From Salinicoccus halodurans (GTDB lineage Bacteria; Bacillota; Bacilli; Staphylococcales; Salinicoccaceae): DNA of 64,000 nucleotides. The DNA is taken from NCBI RefSeq assembly GCF_900114445.1, contig NZ_FOTB01000001.1, positions 740,937 through 804,936 on the forward strand. The letters are read 5' to 3'. Of this stretch, positions 28,040 to 38,181 are shown one piece after another. Position 1 is the first letter of the stretch. Each line of letters starts with the position of its first letter. Made by a program: the position numbers and the translations under genes. A model generated the notes under the pieces. It did no database searches and had not been told where the DNA came from. It saw only the letters and a list, made by a program, of their open reading frames with translations.

Positions 28040-28742
28040 CTCTGTCTGCTTTTACTGGTTCTTTCTGTTTCTTGTTCAGGTTCACTTTCTGTTTTTCCAG
28101 CTTATTGCTTAGTTTCAGTGGACCATCAGCTCGTCTGCGGTTCAGTTTAATGACTTCTTTTTCTACATCCAATGAATGATATGTGCTCCTGTTCATTGCA
28201 GAAAGATTGGATTGCATCGTACGTTTCAATTCCAAAAGAGAGATTCTTGTTTCATGCAGTTTTACTTTCTCTTCTTTCGTCTTCCCCGGCATCTTGTAAA
28301 GAAACAGATATTGTTCTATCGTATTCACAGCGGAATCAAGGTTGGAGTGGAAGAACTGCTGGACATTGAAAAAAAGTTTAGGATTATCTTCTACAGAACT
28401 GTAGATTGTCCTGACAATCCTGTTGATATCATATATAAGTTTCGCATCTTTCAAAGTTCTCACATTTTTATAATTCTTCCTCAGACGTCTGATCTTCTCC
28501 CTCGCTTCGGCAAGCTGGGTTTTGACATATTTGTATTCACTCTTAGTGATTCCCATTTTCTCCAATTGCGATTTCATGCTGTAGGATTGTGATGGAAAAT
28601 ATGCGGCAAAAAATCCACCCGCTGCGATCAACATATCGTAGACAAGATGGATATCGAATGCAATCATTGAAGCCAGCCCTGCAACAATGGCAACCGGAAT
28701 GGAGACCATTGATGCAAACCAGTGGGATATATTATATTTCAT
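28014..28742 (-). CDS. xpaC: XpaC-like protein (5-bromo-4-chloroindolyl phosphate hydrolysis family)
   Basis: 242 residues. Two hydrophobic helices near the N-terminus (about 8-50, SIPVAIVAGLASMIAF), then a long helical region with MGITKSEYKYVKTQLAEA and a basic C-terminal tail. It pairs with telA as in B. subtilis xpaC-yaaN. The name reflects a phenotype of the B. subtilis gene; no phosphatase motif is visible, so a direct hydrolase activity is doubtful. The 26-base overlap with telA points to coordinated synthesis. Confidence 0.88.
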   Translation of the reverse strand: MKYNISHWFASMVSIPVAIVAGLASMIAFDIHLVYDMLIAAGGFFAAYFPSQSYSMKSQLEKMGITKSEYKYVKTQLAEAREKIRRLRKNYKNVRTLKDAKLIYDINRIVRTIYSSVEDNPKLFFNVQQFFHSNLDSAVNTIEQYLFLYKMPGKTKEEKVKLHETRISLLELKRTMQSNLSAMNRSTYHSLDVEKEVIKLNRRRADGPLKLSNKLEKQKVNLNKKQKEPVKADRGEGNEGRE

Positions 28743-28767
28743 GTCGATATTACACCTTCAGTCAGTA

Positions 28768-29037
28768 CTATTTTGTTATAAATTTTTTATAACTGTCATC
28801 GAGGTTCAATTGCTTAATGGAGTGGTCATCCACTCTCGAAGAAGGGGAGGCGCCTTCAATCACTCTTTTCGTAAATGCTTCCAGGGCTTCTTCGTTTCCA
28901 GTCGCCAATATTTCCACATAGTCCTGAATATTTTCTGCATATCCTGTAATTCCAAGTTCATCAGCTATCATTTTCGTAGAGAATCTGAAGCCGACTCCCT
29001 GAACATGACCAATGACAATAATCAACCTAGTTTCCAT
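28768..29037 (-). CDS. acyP: Acylphosphatase
   Basis: 89 residues from the ATG at 29037, six bases after GAGGTG (the GTG at 29046 is inside that RBS). The catalytic Arg lies in the loop VQGVGFR and the catalytic Asn in YAENIQDYVEI, both intact. It hydrolyses acyl phosphates such as acetyl phosphate and 1,3-bisphosphoglycerate. The gap to xpaC is 25 bases, so it may be the first gene of an acyP-xpaC-telA transcript, matching the order in S. aureus. Confidence 0.93.
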   Translation of the reverse strand: METRLIIVIGHVQGVGFRFSTKMIADELGITGYAENIQDYVEILATGNEEALEAFTKRVIEGASPSSRVDDHSIKQLNLDDSYKKFITK

Positions 29038-29140
29038 ATTCTGCACCTCTTTATATTACATTATAAGTTTTTTAGCTTGATAATGCTAATTATACGCGTA
29101 TATAATACATATATTATCAAAAGCGAATGGAGTTTTTAAA

Positions 29141-29440
29141 ATGTTTCATATCGTTATATTAAAAGCCGATTATGAGGGTTGGTGGCTTTTTGAAGACTGG
29201 CAGCAGAATATCGTAGAGAGATACACATTCGGTGCCGAAACTGAAATGAGACAACAATATGAAAAATTACTTGATGAGATGAAAAACACCTATCACAGCT
29301 TCAAAACAGGCAAGTATGAAATGCATGCTTTTTTCAATGGATGTGAGCTTGAATACTGCGACGACTGTGGGGAAGATATACAGATTTATTATACTCCGAT
29401 CATGCTGGAAGACGATAAAGTATACATTGTAAAGAATTAA
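29141..29440 (+). CDS. DUF1033 family protein
   Basis: 99 residues, soluble, aromatic-rich, with the pattern DYEGWWLFEDW near the start and a CxxC-like pair in EYCDDCGEDIQIY. No strong RBS; AATGGAG lies just upstream. It sits immediately before cspA; in S. aureus a small gene at this position belongs to the msa operon with cspA (msaB). That equivalence is inference. Function unknown; the two cysteines could bind metal. Confidence 0.78.
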   Translation: MFHIVILKADYEGWWLFEDWQQNIVERYTFGAETEMRQQYEKLLDEMKNTYHSFKTGKYEMHAFFNGCELEYCDDCGEDIQIYYTPIMLEDDKVYIVKN

Positions 29441-29470
29441 AAAACAATATGAAAACCTTTAAAGATTGGT

Positions 29471-29499
29471 TTGCAATATTCTGATTCATGGCGTATAAT
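29471..29499 (+). promoter_or_regulatory. Promoter and long leader of cspA
   Basis: TTGCAA (29471-29476), 17 bases, TATAAT (29494-29499). Transcription would start near 29506, leaving a leader of about 100 nt before the cspA ATG at 29609. Long structured leaders control cold-shock genes post-transcriptionally. Confidence 0.7.
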
Positions 29500-29608
29500 T
29501 GGAAGTGCAATAGGCATTAATTATAAAGCTTAGACGTATTATATTTTAATACAATTGTCTTCTCTGAATAATTTGCATATTGAATATCGTCTTTGGAGGA
29601 TTTAATTA

Positions 29609-29809
29609 ATGAAACAAGGTACAGTAAAATGGTTCAACGCAGAAAAAGGTTTTGGCTTCATCGAAATTGAAGGCGAAAACGACGTATTCGTTCACTTCTC
29701 AGCTATCAACCAAGAGGGCTACAAATCCCTTGAAGAAGGTCAATCAGTTGAATTTGAAGTAGTTGAAGGCGACCGCGGCCCACAAGCTGCAAACGTTGTT
29801 AAACTCTAA
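29609..29809 (+). CDS. cspA: Cold-shock protein CspA
   Basis: 66 residues, the standard size. Both RNA-binding motifs are intact: KGFGFIEI (RNP1) and VFVHFSAI (RNP2), starting from [17 protein letters not shown]. It binds single-stranded nucleic acid and acts as an RNA chaperone; S. aureus CspA (MsaB) also affects virulence gene expression. RBS TGGAGGA before ATG 29609. The codon use looks more biased than in neighbours, consistent with high expression. Confidence 0.97.
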   Translation: MKQGTVKWFNAEKGFGFIEIEGENDVFVHFSAINQEGYKSLEEGQSVEFEVVEGDRGPQAANVVKL

Positions 29810-29846
29810 TATAAATCATTTAAATGTAAATTGATTTGTATCATCT

Positions 29847-29880
29847 AAAGCCCCCGGACAAAATGTCCGGGGGCTTTTTC
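29847..29880. terminator. Strong terminator between cspA and lysA
   Basis: AAGCCCCCGGACA pairs with TGTCCGGGGGCTT around AAA, followed by a T run; the A-rich upstream side could also end lysA transcription on the minus strand. Confidence 0.92.
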
Positions 29881-29894
29881 AGTTTATTTTTCAA

Positions 29895-31157
29895 TCAGAA
29901 GACATCATTTTCTATGAGTTGGTCCAGGCTTTGTCTTTTAATGACTGTTCTGACACTTTCATCATTCACAAAGACAACTGCCGGTTTTGTCATCTGGTTA
30001 TAGTTGGAGGCCATGGAATAGTGGTATGCACCTGTCGTTTTAACAGCGAGCAGATCACCACGTTTTAGATTATACGGCACATTCAGTTGTCTGCCGATGA
30101 TATCTCCTGATTCACATAATTTCCCTACAACATGTGTTTCTATATTTTCAGCACCTGTTTTGTTCACAGGAACTACAGCATACTCAGCACCATAGAGCGG
30201 TGTTCTCAAATGATCACTCATTCCGCCGTTGATGGACACATATTTCGAAAGCCCCGGGATTTCCTTGATCACTCCAACTTCATAAATGGTTGTACCCGCT
30301 TCCGCTGCGATGGACCTGCCCGGTTCTATCATCACATGCGGCAGTGGCATATTATGAGTCTCTGATAAATTTCTAAGCCGTTCCGTGATGTTTTTAAATG
30401 CTTCCTCGATGGGAAAGCGCGTGTCGCTTTCAATATATTTCACACCATAGCCGCCACCCATGTTCAGCACTTCAATGTCTATGGAATACTCAGACAGCCA
30501 TTTGTATACTGCCTCCAGCGCATTGATGAATGGAGATTCAGCAGAGAGCTGGCTTCCGAGATGATAGTGGATTCCCCTGAAGTTCAAATGACGGCTTTCC
30601 CTGATTGCATTGACCGCTTCCAGAGCAGAGCCATTATGTATGGAAAGACCGAACTTACTGTCTTCCTGCCCTGTCTGAATGAATTCATGCGTATCCACAT
30701 CCACACCAGGGTTGATCCGGAGCAGCACATCAATATTTTCTGTTGCGATACTATCGATCAATTCGACTTCATCAAGTGCATCTACAACGATCAGACCAAT
30801 CCCTGAAGCAAGCGCGTATTCCACTTCTTCTGTAGTTTTGTTGTTACCGTGAAAATGAATATCTGCTGCGTCGAATCCTGCTTTGAGCGCTGTATAGAGT
30901 TCACCCTGGGAAACTACATCAAGCTTCATATTCTCCTCACGGAGCAGCTTCACCATCTGTACAGATGTAAAAGCTTTGGATGCGTACGAAATGGAATAGT
31001 CCAACTCTTCCTCTTTTAATACACGATGATATCTTCTGCACTGGCTCCTTATCATATTTTCATCATAGACAAAGAGGGGAGTGCCATATTCTTTTACAAT
31101 ACTGTTGATTCCATGTCCATTTACAGACAGTTCATTATTGATGTATTCCAGAGTCAT
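29895..31157 (-). CDS. lysA: Diaminopimelate decarboxylase
   Basis: 420 residues, PLP fold III enzyme converting meso-diaminopimelate to L-lysine. PLP Lys lies in SYASKAFTSVQM; HLGSQLS, the glycine loop NMGGGYGVKY, EPGRSIAAEAG and the CESGD active-site Cys from the partner subunit are all present. It is the last gene of the operon and overlaps alr by 23 bases. Endpoint enzyme of the pathway whose other steps lie upstream. Confidence 0.96.
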   Translation of the reverse strand: MTLEYINNELSVNGHGINSIVKEYGTPLFVYDENMIRSQCRRYHRVLKEEELDYSISYASKAFTSVQMVKLLREENMKLDVVSQGELYTALKAGFDAADIHFHGNNKTTEEVEYALASGIGLIVVDALDEVELIDSIATENIDVLLRINPGVDVDTHEFIQTGQEDSKFGLSIHNGSALEAVNAIRESRHLNFRGIHYHLGSQLSAESPFINALEAVYKWLSEYSIDIEVLNMGGGYGVKYIESDTRFPIEEAFKNITERLRNLSETHNMPLPHVMIEPGRSIAAEAGTTIYEVGVIKEIPGLSKYVSINGGMSDHLRTPLYGAEYAVVPVNKTGAENIETHVVGKLCESGDIIGRQLNVPYNLKRGDLLAVKTTGAYHYSMASNYNQMTKPAVVFVNDESVRTVIKRQSLDQLIENDVF

Positions 31158-32223
31158 TTAAAATCACCTTTTTCAACGATTGATAATTCAGAGCGCCTAA
31201 TTGTTCGGAGTTTGCCCCCACGCCTTTTGCAGTAAATTCATCGATTCTCATTTCATCATTATACAATATCACTTCATCCCCGATGGACACATCATCATCA
31301 ATTTCAACAATCATGTGACTCATCATGAGGGATTTTATCGGATAGCGTCTGGAGTTGATCAGACAATCGAAGGCAGCCCTTTTTCTTAACACACCATCAC
31401 CGTATCCGATATCCACTACGGCAATTCTGGAATCGTGTCCTGGTTCATAGGAGCCGCCGTACCCGCATCTCTGATCTGCTTTTATGTTTCTTATTTGTAC
31501 AATTTCAGCTTTAAGTTCGAGACTTTGCATATAATCAGCTTCAGGCAGGATAGAGTAGGGGCGTGAACCGTAAAGGCTGATGCCGAGCCGTAAATGCGTA
31601 TGACCATCCAGAAGACCGTCACGTGCGAAGCTTGCACTGTTTTGAGCATGGATAATTTCAAAAGTATGGCCCGCTTCATTCAGCATATTCAACAACTCCT
31701 GCCACATTCCGCGTTCAATTCCATATTCATCCATATCCAACTCATCTGCGTAGCCGAAATGTGTCCATATCCCTTTAATATTCATCCGTTTTCCCGCATC
31801 CAGAGATTTTTGGTGCTCCAGCACTTCTATCATGGCTGATGCATCTTCGAAGCCTGAACGATTGAAGAGACCTGCAAACTCCAGATGAACATTGACACCA
31901 CTCAGAGCCTCCTGGTGTTCATAATAATATTCGGGTGAGGGAAGCGTGACATGGAGATCATATTCGTATACCGCTTCAAAGTTACGGACAGGATTCATTA
32001 TAAAAATCAGTGCGTCCGGCGCATACATTCTTATCCGTTTGGCTTCATCCAACGAAGTAGTGGCGAATGAGTGGATACCCGCTTCTCCAAATGCCTTGAC
32101 AGCGAACTCAAGCCCATAGTTATAGGCATTGTTCTTAACCACTGCGATAACATTCCTGCCACCTGCAGATTTTTTTGCTGTCTCTATAAATTGTTTCCTG
32201 TCGATTGTAAGTATTCCACCCAT
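31135..32223 (-). CDS. alr: Alanine racemase, Alr2-type
   Basis: 362 residues from the ATG at 32223, preceded by AAAGGAAG; a GTG at 32232 overlaps that site. PLP Lys is in AVVKNNAYNYGLEF, which differs from the common KANAYGHG and fits the second alanine racemase of staphylococci located in the dap operon. The catalytic Tyr is in RCGYGGSY and the substrate tunnel motif is altered. It may supply D-Ala, but the divergent active-site region allows another amino-acid substrate. Confidence 0.9.
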   Translation of the reverse strand: MGGILTIDRKQFIETAKKSAGGRNVIAVVKNNAYNYGLEFAVKAFGEAGIHSFATTSLDEAKRIRMYAPDALIFIMNPVRNFEAVYEYDLHVTLPSPEYYYEHQEALSGVNVHLEFAGLFNRSGFEDASAMIEVLEHQKSLDAGKRMNIKGIWTHFGYADELDMDEYGIERGMWQELLNMLNEAGHTFEIIHAQNSASFARDGLLDGHTHLRLGISLYGSRPYSILPEADYMQSLELKAEIVQIRNIKADQRCGYGGSYEPGHDSRIAVVDIGYGDGVLRKRAAFDCLINSRRYPIKSLMMSHMIVEIDDDVSIGDEVILYNDEMRIDEFTAKGVGANSEQLGALNYQSLKKVILNDSGIHQ

Positions 32224-32237
32224 TTGATGCACTTCCT

Positions 32238-33374
32238 TTATAAACTGTTTAATATTGCCTCGTAGTAATCCGCAACACTTACAAGCACCGATTCATCAAA
32301 GTTGAATGTTGAAGTATGCAGACTGCTGGTGTACCCTTTTTGTGCATTTCTGCTGCCGAAGAATACAAAATACGACGGTGCGAGCTTTTGATAGAAACTG
32401 AAGTCCTCCCCGAATAGATACGGTTTGTCTTTATCGATGACATCCAGCTGCAGCTGATTCAACGCATCATCCACTGTGTTCCTCAGTACTTCATCATTTA
32501 TCACCGGCGGGTACCCTTCATTGAATGTCACCTGTACATCGGCACCAAAAAGTGTTTTCGCAGTTTCTGCCAGTAATCCGAGGCGTGATTTGATCTCTGT
32601 CAAATCTTCAGGTACATAAGTTCTGATTGTTCCTTCAAGGTATCCCCGGCTTGCAACCGTATTGATGGCCTCACCCGCATTCAAATTGCCTATGTGAATG
32701 ATGTTCCTGTTGAGTCCGTCCAGATGGAAATGCTGGAGCTGGGCCACTTGGGCTGTAAGGTGCATCAGCACTTCAATTGCTGAAATACCCTGATGTTTGG
32801 ATGCTACGTGACTGGACTCACCATTTATATAAAAACGGTATTCAGTGGCACTTGCCGTAATCGGCCCATCTCTTAAAAGAACTCTGCCTTCATCTTCATC
32901 AGGCATGAGGTGTACGCCGAACACAGCTTCAATTTCTTGTTTTGGTGCCCAGGCGTTGAGCAGCTGATTGGCACCCGCTGCCGTTTCCTCGGAAGGCTGG
33001 AATATGAGCACGACATTATGACCAAGCTGATTTCTTTCACTGAGTGACAAACAGCGCTTCGCGAACAGCATCAATGCAGTTGTATGTCCGTCGTGGCCGC
33101 ACGCATGCATTTTGTTGTCTGTACTGCTGCGGAATTCAATATTGTTCTCCTCATGGATGGGGAGAGCATCAATATCCGCCCTGAATGCGATTGTCCTGTC
33201 TGAATTTCCGTCCAGATATGCAACGACCCCTGTATCCAGGGGGCGTTCATAGGAAATATCCAGTTCATCTAGGAAGCTGACGATGTATTCCGTCGTCTGT
33301 ACTTCTTCCATGCTTGTTTCAGGTATCTGATGCAGTTTCCTTCTGTGAGTCATCGCAAAATCCAGGTCAGTCAT
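32238..33374 (-). CDS. N-acetyldiaminopimelate deacetylase (M20 amidohydrolase)
   Basis: 378 residues, M20 metal-dependent amidohydrolase. Metal ligands in [10 protein letters not shown], the general base in [11 protein letters not shown], and a final His in GEDFSFYQ region are typical. In the operon between dapH and alr it would remove the acetyl group from N-acetyl-LL-diaminopimelate, the step after the acetyltransferase and aminotransferase. The S. aureus counterpart is annotated as a hippurate hydrolase (hipO). The dap aminotransferase itself is not in this window. Confidence 0.9.
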   Translation of the reverse strand: MTDLDFAMTHRRKLHQIPETSMEEVQTTEYIVSFLDELDISYERPLDTGVVAYLDGNSDRTIAFRADIDALPIHEENNIEFRSSTDNKMHACGHDGHTTALMLFAKRCLSLSERNQLGHNVVLIFQPSEETAAGANQLLNAWAPKQEIEAVFGVHLMPDEDEGRVLLRDGPITASATEYRFYINGESSHVASKHQGISAIEVLMHLTAQVAQLQHFHLDGLNRNIIHIGNLNAGEAINTVASRGYLEGTIRTYVPEDLTEIKSRLGLLAETAKTLFGADVQVTFNEGYPPVINDEVLRNTVDDALNQLQLDVIDKDKPYLFGEDFSFYQKLAPSYFVFFGSRNAQKGYTSSLHTSTFNFDESVLVSVADYYEAILNSL

Positions 33375-34083
33375 TTAATTTCCTCAGCGCTGATACGATT
33401 TCACGCTTGGAGCTCTCCACGTCTGATGATTGTTTTATCACTTTGGCCGGCGTACCTGCGACTACAGCACCCTCGGGCACATCGTCAGTAACAATCGCTC
33501 CCGCAGCTACGATGGCACCCGCACCGACTCTGACACCTTCCAGAATAACAGCATTTGCTCCGATCAGCACATCATCTTCAATCACTACCGGGGACGCACT
33601 CGGCGGCTCAATGACGCCTGCAAGGACGGCGCCTGCCCCGACATGGACATTCTTGCCTGTGACTGCACGTCCGCCGAGGGAAGCATTCATATCAATCATT
33701 GTACCTTCACCGACGATTGCACCGATGTTGATTGTCGCACCCATCATTACTACCGCACCGTCTTCAATCACTGCATTTTCACGAATAAACGCCCCCGGCT
33801 CAATACGGGCATTTGTCGCGGAAAGATCTTTTAATGGAATTGCCGAGTTTCTTCTGTCCATCTCAATCTCTATATCTTCAATGATGTCTTCGTTCTGATC
33901 CTGGAAAACTTTCCAGTCGGCATAGTCTCCGAAAATCGTTTTGGAGTTGTCACTGCCGAATACTTTCAGAGCATCCGGGAAAGTAACACCTTCAAAATTA
34001 CCGTTGACGTATACTTTAACCGGCGTCACCTTGTGTGCATTACTAATATATTGAATGATTTCTTCTGCTGTAAAATTTTCCAT
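33367..34083 (-). CDS. dapH: Tetrahydrodipicolinate N-acetyltransferase
   Basis: 238 residues from ATG 34083 (GAGGAGAG upstream; the in-frame start at 34119 lies inside dapB). The C-terminal half is a left-handed beta helix built from hexapeptide repeats, such as [17 protein letters not shown] and [15 protein letters not shown]. It acetylates 2,3,4,5-tetrahydrodipicolinate with acetyl-CoA in the acetylase branch of lysine synthesis. It overlaps the deacetylase gene by 8 bases. Confidence 0.95.
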   Translation of the reverse strand: MENFTAEEIIQYISNAHKVTPVKVYVNGNFEGVTFPDALKVFGSDNSKTIFGDYADWKVFQDQNEDIIEDIEIEMDRRNSAIPLKDLSATNARIEPGAFIRENAVIEDGAVVMMGATINIGAIVGEGTMIDMNASLGGRAVTGKNVHVGAGAVLAGVIEPPSASPVVIEDDVLIGANAVILEGVRVGAGAIVAAGAIVTDDVPEGAVVAGTPAKVIKQSSDVESSKREIVSALRKLND

Positions 34084-34087
34084 TGTT

Positions 34088-34819
34088 TTATCTCTCCTCG
34101 AATAAGTTGTTATAATCATAAAATCCTGTTTGACGTTTTACAAGTTCATTTGCCGCTTTCAATGCACCATTCGCAAAAATCTCCTTGGACTGGGCCTGGT
34201 GTCTGATTTCAATCACTTCGTCGTCTTTTGCAAAAATTACATCATGCGTCCCGACAATGGATCCACCCCTGATTGCACTCACACCGATTTCTTCAGGTTT
34301 TCTCTTTTCATGAAGATTGGACCTGTCATATACCGGATAGCTGTCCTCTCTGTGATCGAGTGCAGTATCCAGAAGTTTCACGAGAGTGCCGCTCGGTGCG
34401 TCCACTTTTTTGTTGTGGTGGCGCTCAATCATCTCAAGGTCGAAATCATCCAGCATGGATAATGCCTTTTTCAGCACTTCATTTAGGACATGGACGCCGT
34501 AGCTCATATTTGCACTGAAGAACACCGGTATATCTGCACTCTTCTCTTCAAGCTTTTCAATAATCGTTTCCTTTTCGCCTGTTGTGGCAATGACGAGTGG
34601 TGTCTTCACTTCATTTTCAAGCAGCGGCAGGATGAGCTCCGGATGTGAGAAATCAATCGCCACATCGGCATCAGCTGCATCAATCGACCGGAATGCAGGG
34701 TAGGGGAGATCTCCGGTATCATCCCTTAGAATGACACCTGCTATTTCATGCCCCTCTTCTTCAGCAAGTCTTGCTGTAATTTTATTCATCGTGCCATAAC
34801 CTATCAGAAGTATCCTCAT
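34088..34819 (-). CDS. dapB: 4-hydroxy-tetrahydrodipicolinate reductase
   Basis: 243 residues. N-terminal nucleotide loop [11 protein letters not shown], central IDFSHPE, and the active-site [14 protein letters not shown] with catalytic His pair and Lys. It reduces the dapA product with NAD(P)H. Four-base overlap with dapA. The N-terminal loop reads GYGTMN rather than the GAxGxMG of many DapB proteins, as in the shorter staphylococcal enzyme. Confidence 0.95.
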   Translation of the reverse strand: MRILLIGYGTMNKITARLAEEEGHEIAGVILRDDTGDLPYPAFRSIDAADADVAIDFSHPELILPLLENEVKTPLVIATTGEKETIIEKLEEKSADIPVFFSANMSYGVHVLNEVLKKALSMLDDFDLEMIERHHNKKVDAPSGTLVKLLDTALDHREDSYPVYDRSNLHEKRKPEEIGVSAIRGGSIVGTHDVIFAKDDEVIEIRHQAQSKEIFANGALKAANELVKRQTGFYDYNNLFEER

Positions 34820-35709
34820 ACGAGGGAACCCTCCCTGAACTGCCTGAAGGTGTTCAGAACATCTTCGAGCGTTTCATCTTCAAGCGGAATCAGAGGCAGT
34901 CTCAGTTCATTGTTTCCAAAACCAAGCGCACTGGTCATCGCTTTGACCGGAATCGGATTTACATCCACTTGGACCGCTTCGATCATCGGCAGCACACGGT
35001 TGAATTTATCCTGTGCGGACGGATCATTATTCTGGATCCTTTCATACACATCCTGCAATTCACCGGGTATGATATTTCCAACTACTGAAATCAGCCCTTT
35101 GCCGCCCAGTTTGACGAAATCATGCATGTTGTCATCATTGCCGCTGTAGAGGACGAAGTTCTGGCCGTCTGTAAGTTTGAGTACTTCTTCTGTATATCCA
35201 AGATCGCCTACAGCATCTTTAAGTGCGACGATATTTTTATGCCCGCTCAGTTCCCGTACTGTCCCGGGTTCGATTGTCATACCTGTTCTTCCCGGCACAT
35301 TGTAAAGGACTGCCGGCAGACCTGTGCTGTCAGCAATGGCAGTGAAGTGTCGCACAAGACCACGCTGATTACTTTTGTTGTAGTAGGGGGTGATGAGCAT
35401 AAGTGCATCCGCACCTACACCTTCAGCATATTTTGATAATTCTATGGAAGCACTTGTCGAATTCGTCCCTGTACCTGCGATCACAGGGATACGCCCGTTT
35501 ACCGTTTCAACGCCGACACGCAGCATTTCACGCATTTCTTCCGGTCTTAAAGTAGGGGATTCGCCTGTTGTTCCATTGATGATGAGTGACTGTGCATTAT
35601 TATCGATCAAATACTCAATATGGTTTCTGAATGCTTCATAATCAATTACATCATTTCTGAACGGCGTGGTCATTGCAACTCCAATACCTTCGAAAATTGT
35701 AGTATTCAT
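34816..35709 (-). CDS. dapA: 4-hydroxy-tetrahydrodipicolinate synthase
   Basis: 297 residues, (beta/alpha)8 aldolase. Substrate loop [10 protein letters not shown], catalytic Tyr in [10 protein letters not shown] and Schiff-base Lys in [13 protein letters not shown] are intact. It condenses aspartate semialdehyde with pyruvate, the committed step of lysine and diaminopimelate synthesis. Its start is 6 bases downstream of the asd stop. Confidence 0.96.
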   Translation of the reverse strand: MNTTIFEGIGVAMTTPFRNDVIDYEAFRNHIEYLIDNNAQSLIINGTTGESPTLRPEEMREMLRVGVETVNGRIPVIAGTGTNSTSASIELSKYAEGVGADALMLITPYYNKSNQRGLVRHFTAIADSTGLPAVLYNVPGRTGMTIEPGTVRELSGHKNIVALKDAVGDLGYTEEVLKLTDGQNFVLYSGNDDNMHDFVKLGGKGLISVVGNIIPGELQDVYERIQNNDPSAQDKFNRVLPMIEAVQVDVNPIPVKAMTSALGFGNNELRLPLIPLEDETLEDVLNTFRQFREGSLV

Positions 35710-35715
35710 AATGAA

Positions 35716-36696
35716 TTACTCCCTTTCCATCATTTTTTTGAGAATTTGAACTGAGTTCTGTGCTGCACCTTTTAATATGTTATCTGCCGCGCACCATACA
35801 TGGAAAGTATTTTCCATTGAATTGTCTTTCCTGATGCGTCCTACGAAAACTTCAGGTTTTCCTGTTGCTTCAAGAGGAGTAGGATATTCGTTATTTTCAG
35901 GGTCATCGACCAGCTTGATATGAGGGATATTTTTAAATGCATTCCGCACTTCTTCCTCAGTCGCATCCTTTTCCAGAGTTACATTGATCTGCACACTGTG
36001 TGAATTCGATACTGGTACTCTGACACATGTTGCGGACACCGGCAGTTCTGGAAGGTCCAGGATCTTCTGTGTTTCATCTATCATCTTCTGTTCTTCCTTT
36101 GTATAGCCGTTTTCAAGGAATACATCGATGTGAGGCAGAACATTATCATGGATTGGGTGAGGGTAGGTTGTCGGTGCGTTCCCTCTGGCACCTTCCTCGA
36201 GATCTCTGAGGCCGCCTGAGCCGGAACCGGACACTGCCTGATAGGTTGTGTAATTCACACGTTTCAGTCCAAATTCATCAGCGAGCGGTTTCAGTGCTAC
36301 TACTGACTGTATTGTTGAACAGTTCGGATTGGCGATGATTTTTCTATCCAGTTTCGGTTCATTGATTTCAGGAACGACCAGATCGATACCTTCATGCATC
36401 CTCCACTGACTGGAGTTATCGATGACGATTGAACCATTCTCTTCAAATAAAGGTGCGAACTGTTTGCTTGTGGAACCGCCGGCACTCATCACCACATAAT
36501 CGAATTTCTGTTTCGGTGTTTCTTCAGTCAGTTCCTCTACTGTATGTTCTTTGCCCATCACCTGCAGCTTCTTTCCTGCAGAACGTGCTGAAGAGAGCAG
36601 CGTGATTTCATCCGCCTGAATATCATATTGTTCAAACATCTCGATCATTTTAGTTCCAACAACGCCTGTTGCGCCTACGATTGCTACTTTTACCAT
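35716..36696 (-). CDS. asd: Aspartate-semialdehyde dehydrogenase
   Basis: 326 residues from the ATG at 36696, nine bases after AGGAGG; an ATG at 36702 is only three bases from it. NADP loop VGATGVVGTKM, catalytic Cys in NPNCSTIQ, and the substrate motif HSVQINVTL. It reduces aspartyl phosphate to aspartate semialdehyde, the branch point for lysine, threonine and methionine. Second gene of the operon. Confidence 0.96.
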   Translation of the reverse strand: MVKVAIVGATGVVGTKMIEMFEQYDIQADEITLLSSARSAGKKLQVMGKEHTVEELTEETPKQKFDYVVMSAGGSTSKQFAPLFEENGSIVIDNSSQWRMHEGIDLVVPEINEPKLDRKIIANPNCSTIQSVVALKPLADEFGLKRVNYTTYQAVSGSGSGGLRDLEEGARGNAPTTYPHPIHDNVLPHIDVFLENGYTKEEQKMIDETQKILDLPELPVSATCVRVPVSNSHSVQINVTLEKDATEEEVRNAFKNIPHIKLVDDPENNEYPTPLEATGKPEVFVGRIRKDNSMENTFHVWCAADNILKGAAQNSVQILKKMMERE

Positions 36697-36714
36697 TAAC
36701 ATTCTCCTCCTGAT

Positions 36715-37917
36715 TTATAGGTCAAATGCAGCAGCAAGTGATTCCACCGCATGTTTACCGTGAATTTTATCAACAACATATGAAATGCTGATTTCTGAAG
36801 TCGTTGTCTGATAGAACTTTATTCCTGATCCATTAAGCGCCATGAACGCTTTGGATGCGACACCCGACATATCCCTCATACCAGAACCGATGATTGAAAC
36901 TTTGGCAAAGTCCTTTTCCCGTGTCAGGAACATGTCGGAATGAGTCATCTGTATTTCGGCAAATATCTGATCCAGTTTCCCTGCCTCAGTACCCTTTATC
37001 GTAAAAGACAGCTGGAATCCTTCATTGCCTGCAACCTGTGAAATCATATCCACGTTGATTGCTTCTTCTTCAAATCTTTTGAACAGGTCAAAAATCAGTG
37101 TTGAATCCACATGGGGTTCAAAGATTGTTGCAAGGATGATATCTTCATCCAAAGCGGCACCTGTCACTGCTTTTCTTTCAAGAACTTCTGTTTCCTGCAT
37201 AATCCATGTTCCTTTCTCATCGGATAATGTTTTGCCGAGATAGATGGGGATGGAATGATTTTTGGCAATCTCTATGCTCCGTGTTTCTATGACCCCGGCA
37301 CCCAATGCGCTCATTTCCATCATCTCATCATAGGAAATGCCGTAGATCCGTTTTGCGTCCTTATAGACCCGCGGATCGGTTGCATAGATGCCATCTACAT
37401 CCGTATAGATTTCGCATGGCATATCACAGCTTGCTGCAATTGCAACTGCAGTGGTATCCGAGCCGCCGCGTCCGAGTGTTGTGATTTCATTCTGATCGTT
37501 CACACCCTGAAAGCCTGCAACGACTAAAATATCATTTTCTTCGAGTGCATCCAGGAGACAGGCTTTGTCGATGTCGGCAATCCTGCTTTTCATGTGTCCG
37601 CCAAATGTTTTGATACCTGCCTGGAAACCCGTCATCGCCTTTGTTCTTACCCCGAGATCCTCCAATACTATCGAAAGATAGGAAATCGTCTGCTGCTCTC
37701 CTGTTGTAACAAGGAGAGCAATATGATCATCCTTCGGGGCGGGGGAGAGACGGCTTACATTTGAAAGAAGGGCATCCGTTGTCCCTCCCATGGCGCTGAC
37801 GACAACAATCAGCTTCTCGCCTAAAATCGTCCTGTCCTTCAAGGACTCTGCAATTTCTTTAATCTTTTCAAAATCTCCGACTGAAGTACCGCCGAATTTT
37901 AAAACGCTGTTTTCCAT
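36715..37917 (-). CDS. lysC: Aspartokinase
   Basis: 400 residues. N-terminal kinase domain with KFGGTSVGDFEKI, ATP loop in VVSAMGGTTD and GRGGSDTTAVAIA, and TDVDGIYATDPR; C-terminal tandem ACT domains that bind lysine as feedback inhibitor (VSIIGSGMRDMSGVASKAF). First gene of the eight-gene operon and directly controlled by the lysine riboswitch upstream. RBS is AGGAGGAC in the leader. Confidence 0.96.
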   Translation of the reverse strand: MENSVLKFGGTSVGDFEKIKEIAESLKDRTILGEKLIVVVSAMGGTTDALLSNVSRLSPAPKDDHIALLVTTGEQQTISYLSIVLEDLGVRTKAMTGFQAGIKTFGGHMKSRIADIDKACLLDALEENDILVVAGFQGVNDQNEITTLGRGGSDTTAVAIAASCDMPCEIYTDVDGIYATDPRVYKDAKRIYGISYDEMMEMSALGAGVIETRSIEIAKNHSIPIYLGKTLSDEKGTWIMQETEVLERKAVTGAALDEDIILATIFEPHVDSTLIFDLFKRFEEEAINVDMISQVAGNEGFQLSFTIKGTEAGKLDQIFAEIQMTHSDMFLTREKDFAKVSIIGSGMRDMSGVASKAFMALNGSGIKFYQTTTSEISISYVVDKIHGKHAVESLAAAFDL

Positions 37918-37950
37918 ATGTCCTCCTGTGGATAGAAGGCACTCACTTAA

Positions 37951-37987
37951 TAAAAAAACAAGCCTGGCGGAATGCCAGACTTGTTCT
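37951..37987 (-). terminator. Lysine riboswitch terminator
   Basis: On the minus strand ACAAGTCTGGC and GCCAGGCTTGT form an 11-pair stem with one wobble, followed by seven T, 34 bases before the lysC start. It is the expression platform of the riboswitch. Confidence 0.9.
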
Positions 37988-37994
37988 AAATTTA

Positions 37995-38175
37995 TCTACA
38001 AGTGATGCACTCCATTATTCAAAAAATAATGACAAACCCGTAGCTCTTAACCACCAGATCCAACAGAGTCCTGCTGCAACAGAAAACTATTTCGGCATCG
38101 CACCCTTTCACACGCTCCAGTTCGCAGACTGTTACAAGCGGCTACTCATGATTGATGCGCCTCATCCATATTCGC
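37995..38175 (-). promoter_or_regulatory. Lysine riboswitch (L-box)
   Basis: The minus-strand leader of lysC, about 180 nt, carries L-box landmarks in order: GATGAGGCGC (P1/junction), GAGTAG, AGGGTGCGATGCCGAAA, CTGTTG, and GGTGGTTAAGAGCTAC, then returns to pair with the start. With the terminator just downstream, this fits transcriptional shut-off when lysine is abundant. It would control the whole lysC-lysA operon. No other gene lies in the 340-base gap. Confidence 0.88.
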
Positions 38176-38181
38176 TATTTA

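Noticed and set aside
28687-29139. 150-residue plus-strand ORF
   Set aside because: Antisense to acylphosphatase and the xpaC start; no RBS or domain.
34130-34462. Plus-strand ORFs across the dap operon
   Set aside because: All are antisense to strongly conserved dap genes.
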